Source: Gracilaria gracilis
Taxonomy: Eukaryota > Rhodophyta > Florideophyceae > Gracilariales > Gracilariaceae
DNA length: 64,000 nt
Direction of reading: 5' to 3'
Assembly (NCBI GenBank): GCA_030374805.1
Contig: JARGSG010000004.1
Coordinates: 1,054,001 to 1,118,000 of the forward strand
Position numbers and translations under genes: made by a program. Of this stretch, positions 58,531 to 64,000 are shown in pieces. Numbering within the stretch: the first letter of the stretch is position 1; each line of letters begins with the position of its first letter. Below the pieces are notes generated by a model, which worked only from the letters and a program-made list of their open reading frames with translations, searched no databases and was not told the DNA's origin.

Positions 58531-61500
58531 ATCGTGCCACGATGGTCTAAGAGAGAGGAAGAGGAGTACCCGATCGCGCACTAATACGCCCTGCGCGCTC
58601 TACCGACAAGGTTAAGAACAGACTATCTGGGACCCAAGATGTACACGCATAAATCATAATTTTATTTAAGGACTATACCAATAGGGATGCAGGAGAAACA
58701 ATGATGGAGCAAGACCCATGAGAAAAGAAGGATGAACCTGATGGGTGAGTGGTGATTTGAGGCCCTTACGGGCCACCAGTCAACGATCTCTGACCCGGAG
58801 TGGTGCTATGGTGGGTCCCTCTCTAAGGCTGGAAAAGAAAAGCTTGGCCTGGTGCCTGGCTTGGCGCACTACCATGACCCACAGTGATACCAGTAGGCAC
58901 ACGGACTTCAGTAAGCGTCTCGTGACCCGCCGATGGTGTCGCACCCGCCTTAAAACCGCGTAATGGATAGAAGACCCCAGGGAGAGATGAACCTACCGGA
59001 CGGACGGGACGGCCAATATGCCGAGATTCAGGTTCGCACCGAACAGGGAATCCTCCAATGGGTAAATCAGTGTAGGGCCCATAGCCGTCGCAATGTAGCC
59101 ATATGATAGAGCTCAACATTGTACAGGGTTCGGAACTGACTTATTCGGAAGCATGATGGCACGTATTGCGCTTGGCCGGGCATGAATATTTCCAGAAGGG
59201 TAAAAGCTTCGACCACAAAGGCTGGCCCGCCTCTTTAAAAGCGAACCATACAGTATCGGTGAGTCCTTTTTATCAAACCTTAAATGGCTTGGGAGTCCAC
59301 CTGAAGGAGAGCCGGTACCGAAGCCGCTGCAATCACGCCCCGAGGAGAGCTCTTGGTGGGCGATCAACTATCATGGTGTTGGGAAGAAAGTTAGTCACAT
59401 CAGTATGGACAGGAGTATCACCCCCGAAGGAGTCGATTGAAGCGCAGAAGTAACTACAGGGGGGGCGTCGGGTGATTTCACTACAGTAGGAAATGGCTCA
59501 GGGGTCCCTGGCGATCCGTGCTCCGTTGGGAACTGGGATAATGCTGAGCCGTACCGGGAACAACTTTCCAGGAAAAGGTTCGAACACTTCCCAAACCTGC
59601 TTGACATCCACGGGAAACTCCCCACTTGGGTAAACAAGGACTCCGGCTGGTACGCGAAGTAGTCCGTGTCGGCCATGATGTTCTTGACACCAAAATGACA
59701 GATGTCACGGAGAACCCTTTGGGAAATGTAGAACATACACCCCGCAGGATGAACTCCTTCACCGTAAGTCTCGGCTTCGCGTGCCCTTTAATCCAAACCG
59801 ATACCTTCACGAGCGGCCTGAAGAGCCAGAATAGCTACAAACACCACCTAGTCGGCCAGGGCAATCGACCAAAGGAGGTAATACGGATCTTCTTTTCGTG
59901 TGATAAAGCTCCGGAAGTAAGCCAATACCGATGTAGTACGACCGCTCAGAGTCATCGGCACCTCACATGCAGGCCACCAGAAGGTCACGTTACGTACCAA
60001 GAGGTGCGCCCCTTCTTAGGTTGGGAGAAGTACTCCCTGTTATGAAATACGAGCATAACGAGATTCGAACTGTTGCGAGTGTGGGTATTCGCCTCCGTGG
60101 CGGCATCCACACCACATCTGTGACTGGTTGCCGAATCAGTGGCATTTTAAGGACTGTAGAAGCATACCAAATGTCGGGAAGCCGAAAGGCATTTCTGCAG
60201 AGCGGCACTATATTGGCCGGTCTTTACCAACAATCGTTGGCAATAATGCAACTCGGTCGCAATGCGAATGTGCGCCAAGTCGCTGGGATAGAACAGCGCG
60301 ACGAATTACTATAATGTTTTATGTCGCTAGCGACTCTCGTAACACTCGACCCGATCCTGACGAGGTTGAGATTTCTTATCCCTGAGGGGGAGAGTCTGAC
60401 GGACTGAGCGGAGACGTTCATAACCGCAAGGGAACAGACCCTAGTAGGTGTCGAGGTTTGGACGCCGCCGTACGCCGGGAAGCGAAGTATTTCTCGGTGC
60501 CAACGGTCATTGTCGGCGATATAGGGTCGCCTTCGAAACCATTATAGGATCGACTCCAAAGGTATCATGCTGAGAAACGTTCCAGTCAGCAGTGGAGAAA
60601 GTCTCTAGTCTTTCATAGAATGTGCCACGAGAGACTTCTGGATCGCTTCATAGAGGTCTTGAATCCATTCATGGATCCCGTGAGGTGGTTGCGAGGAGAA
60701 TGGAACCGGCTGGCTGCGAAAACCTGTTTGGATGCGGGAATGATACACCGCAAGGTCACGTGGACCAGACTTGATGACACCGCTTCTATGGCCACGCGAG
60801 AAACTATCGCCCGACTTTTCGCAGCGATAACCGCAAAGAATGGTTTCGGACACCGGACACTCAACCAAAGAGGTAGACCAAATTGGTTTTTTATCCACAA
60901 TGGAAGAGTCCCCAGAGCTAATGCTGAGAACTTTCACCCGCTCGACATTCCACGCCCCTTCACACATTGGGGTATTGGCAGTGGACGCCACGGTCGCACT
61001 ATCTCCTGAGTCCATGTGTTCTATTCTAACCAGGAGGGAACCTCACATGCGTCGTGTACCGCTACGAGCGCGAGTCCTCGCACTACTATCACCCAAAGGG
61101 TTTAGATACGGATCTGGGGCTACCATGACAAGCCTAACCCACTTTGGGTAATAATGAAGCTACAAGGATACAAACCGGTGCGACCCTCGAAGAAAAATCC
61201 AGAAACCCGGTCACGGAACCTGAAAGGAAACACCCGATAAGCCGCGACCCCTAGCAAAACTCATTTTCATTGAACTATCATTATTTCATAATGGAAAACG
61301 ACCCTTCTCATTACCATATCAAGGCACTTCGATGGAAATTAATTTTTTCAAAAAAATCACATTACTGGTATATTCAGTAACCTTAGGCCTTGATGACAAT
61401 CCATGAGTTTGTTTCTCCTCCAATTACGGTTTCAGTGCCCGTGTATGCTAATCAATTTTATCCTCCATTACTTTTTGTTTAAGGAGTTCTGCCTAGAGAC

Positions 61501-62500
61501 GAATTTGATGCGCATCTGTACCTCAAAGTGATGTGGTACACGTGATACCGAAAGGGGGTACAAAGTACCTTAGTGGTGGCCAGCGCTCCGTAGCCATGAT
61601 ACGGCGAAAAGATCAACCCAAGCGGCAACTAGTCAACACAAAGGGTGTGACAACGCAGTAAGAGCAGTCGAAGAAGCAATTCCTTACAGGTTTTGACTCC
61701 AGAGCTGAATGCCCTAGACCGTAAAAAGGAGATTCCCGCGCAGCCGGTGGGAGACGCAGATACCAGAACGGTGGTAGAATCTCAATTATACTGACAACTT
61801 GAAGGTATGACAACGGTCGCGCGCCCGCGCAAACCGAGATGGGGTGCATTATACAACGAGACTCGCAGAAATCGTGCCGTTAAAAATCCTGCAGATCCGA
61901 GATTCAGAAGAAGACACCAGTCCGAGGTCAACCCAAGTGGTCGAGGATTGCGGTCTCTGCAAAGCGGCGCGACGCACGGGCCGAAACGAAGGACACGCCT
62001 TGCCGTTAACCAATCTGGTACTACAACGCAACCAAATAGATGAAAAGGTCTTGGAGCCTTGTGGGGGACGATCAAGACGGGAAGGGGTCTATAGCGTAAT
62101 GAGACCTCACTGGGTTATGCTGCGACGTGAACCTTCCTGCGCACTTTGCTGGCCTCACCTGACCCAATTGGTAATTTCTGTTTTAAATTTTGTTTCTACC
62201 CATGTAAGGGTAGTTTAGGTTGAAATCGGTGGCCCATTGCAGTAGGTCATGGGCACAGTAGCTGACGTCATCCCAGCAGGGGATATCGGCTTCGGTGCAC
62301 CTGGTATATAACACGGCGCACCTCGCTCTTCCCCTGAGGTATTGTAAAAGCTGGCACCAGTAGGGCAGTAGCTATACTTGTTAGTTTGCTCCTTAACAAT
62401 TACCATTCAGGTTTTACCGCGCGTCGACGTCTTCTACCGTAAACCTACCCAATTTAGAATAGATGCCGCGCCGTTTGCCCGTGCGGGTTTCAGGTGGCCT
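58531..62500. other. Long stretch without a recognisable gene
   Basis: Many ORFs of 60-140 codons on both strands between 58745 and 62218, none with a domain I can name. The longest minus-strand ones (59395-59736, 60605-61015) have protein-like composition and could be remains of a mobile element. I found no reverse transcriptase, integrase, polymerase or transposase motif. 61260-61600 is AT-rich and non-coding. Confidence 0.4.
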
Positions 62501-62750
62501 ACTACCACACTGCTTTTTGTGCCTTTCTTCTTCGGGTTAAGCCCTCCCGCGCCCCATACACCGGGCGGACCCCACATCTCATCGGTATTTGTACGAAACT
62601 TCCAATTGAAATTCCGTCAAGCTTTTTTATCCTGTTAAACTCCCTCAACATTCCCAAATGTAATTCTCTTACCCACAATCTGTGCTTCTTCTTTGACAAT
62701 GCGAGCTTTTAGGTCTATGCGGTTCACTCCCGCATATTTACTTCTGTTTT
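62501..62750 (-). mobile_element. Fragment of a pogo-like transposase (family of copies A and B)
   Basis: The minus-strand reading LWVRELHLGMLREFNRIKKL corresponds to PWVKALHLDMLTEFDRLRKL in copy B, followed in both by a hydrophobic stretch. Only this N-terminal piece is visible. The surrounding 62200-63000 region is otherwise unassigned. Confidence 0.5.
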
Positions 62751-63480
62751 ATATAAAGCCTCTGTTGCCCGTAAACGTAAAAACCTTGTAACGCGTCGAG
62801 ATGTCTTTGACCGATAAGGGACTATGTCGTATATCACGACTGGCCACGGCTCGTGCGTTGATTCAGTAAATTTTGTTCATCGGAAATCGCAGGGTTCTAC
62901 TGTGATTGCATGCGGTCTTCTTCCTAATGGCAGTGTTGGTTAGTATTTGGACTAAAAAGTGTGGCCATCAATTTGGTGGTAGTGGTGAATTGAGTCGGGT
63001 ATGCCCCGCTGTCAAGTATGGACGTACTGAGTGGTTCGCTGTTCGCTTCTGACATGATATGTTTTGAGGGTTTGTTGGAGATATGGCTGCGTTATGAGCA
63101 AACGATAGAGTATAGGCGTATGGGTTGAATTATGATGGGTACTGTGGGGGCTGAGCCTGCATTTATCGGGCTTGTGATTTGTACTGCTTGTTTTCCGGAT
63201 GGTTCGGATCACGAAACTCGCTCAGTATGGTTGCAAATTATACCTTGTAACTCGTGGTAGGAACAGAGCAAGTAGAATGGGATGCGTCGAACGAAACATG
63301 CTTGTCCAGAGCGTGGGTACTAGTTTCGTGATTGATACTGGCGAAAACTGGCTCCGTAATTCCCAGAGAATCGAGAAAAAGTCTGTGGACTTCAAACGTT
63401 CGTGATGTATGGCTGTAGAAGTGTGCGTAGGGACTTGTATATTCGTGGAAACCTCCGTATTATAGTGGGCTTTCAGCCAG
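62751..63480. other. G/T-rich non-coding stretch
   Basis: The plus strand is strongly G- and T-rich, as at 20.1-20.9 kb. A 68-codon ORF at 63199-63405 has no recognisable feature. Confidence 0.35.
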
Positions 63481-64000
63481 GATGGATGCCAATATGAGGA
63501 TAAGAACCGAGGAGTTTTTAAGTTCTGCTATGATAAAGTCTACCGTTGTCTCTTCGTCGACCATATACGGATACTTTGCAGCTAACATGCTTTGCCTGAT
63601 TTTAAGATGTTCTGAAAGGAATTCTTCAATCTTTCCGTCTTCTAATTCGATGATCTCTGCTTCTGATTTGAGAAAATGCTGATCATCTTTGGTTTATTGG
63701 TTAATATGTTTGATGATGTCTTGAATAAGGTCAAATGGGGTGGAAAGTTTCTTCTGGAACTATTAGTAGCCCAGATTTTCGGTAGAAACACTGTTTAAGA
63801 CGCCCGATATTATTCGATTTTGATTGTTGTTATGCATCTTAAATTCTGCTTCTGTGAATGGTAGCTGCATTTGATGTGAAATGATCTTCTGCTTCCATGG
63901 ATCTTGCAAAAGTTGTTATGCACAGGTACCACATGGCATAGTTCGAGATTGGGAGCCATGTAGTTATCTAAAGAAGGCTGTTAGGATGTTAGTGTACTAC
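63481..64000 (-). pseudogene. Possible Ty1/copia gag-like fragment at the window edge
   Basis: On the minus strand, NYAMWYLCITTFARSME resembles the NY-x2-W start of copia Gag. Further on come IEEFLSEHLKIRQSML and MVDEETTVDFIIAEL, which resemble its central helix-rich part. It extends past the right edge of the window. Interrupted. Confidence 0.4.

Noticed and set aside
58745-61170. Integrated virus or further retroelement
   Set aside because: Several protein-like frames, but no polymerase, protease, integrase or capsid motif could be recognised.
1-64000. CRISPR array, rRNA genes or telomeric repeats
   Set aside because: No regularly spaced direct repeats, conserved rRNA segments or telomere-like tandem units were seen.

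Overview
The window is eukaryotic DNA, dense in transposons. Only one clearly host-type gene looks whole, and it has one short intron. The mixture of chromodomain Ty3/gypsy elements, a tnp2-type EnSpm/CACTA element, hAT, pogo-like and Harbinger-like DNA transposons, plus a very GC-rich host gene, suggests an alga or another protist. A red alga is my best guess, but no sequence here proves the lineage.

Layout from left to right. 1-1880: an unassigned small ORF, a candidate tRNA-derived SINE and non-coding DNA. 1882-13329: Ty3/gypsy element 1 on the plus strand, with two LTRs, gag, pol, a chromodomain and an extra ORF on the opposite strand. Its right flank at 13330 has a WD40-like segment, so it may have landed in a gene. 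About 14900-16650: a decayed hAT transposase. 17195 to about 20083: pogo-like copy A, itself hit by an 838-bp LTR-like insertion. 20.1-26.1 kb: a GC-rich island whose gene (22090-24036, minus strand) encodes a RanBP2-type zinc finger inside long alanine, proline and glutamine tracts. It is flanked by alternating purine-pyrimidine repeats. 26109-28251: pogo-like copy B with clear terminal inverted repeats.

28974-52474 is gypsy element 2 on the minus strand, bounded by LTRs of about 850 bp and a 5-bp target duplication (ACTAC). About 12 kb (33320-45291) of foreign DNA is nested in it. This holds a tnp2-type transposase gene, a divergent 460-codon partner gene, a third basic protein ORF, and host-like gene pieces: an F-box ORF and a PQQ-dependent sugar dehydrogenase fragment. 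Right of element 2 come a decayed Harbinger-like transposase (52.6-54 kb), the 3' third of a third gypsy element (about 55.5-58.5 kb), unassigned DNA, a pogo-like fragment (62.5 kb) and a copia gag-like fragment at the right edge.

The strongest candidate for something undescribed is the extra ORF shared by all three gypsy elements. It lies between the chromodomain and the 3' LTR, always on the strand opposite gag-pol, and the three copies keep the same protein motifs although their DNA has diverged. Second is the nested 12-kb insertion carrying host-like gene pieces. Third is a polypurine-tract-like motif repeated at matching positions in the gypsy elements.
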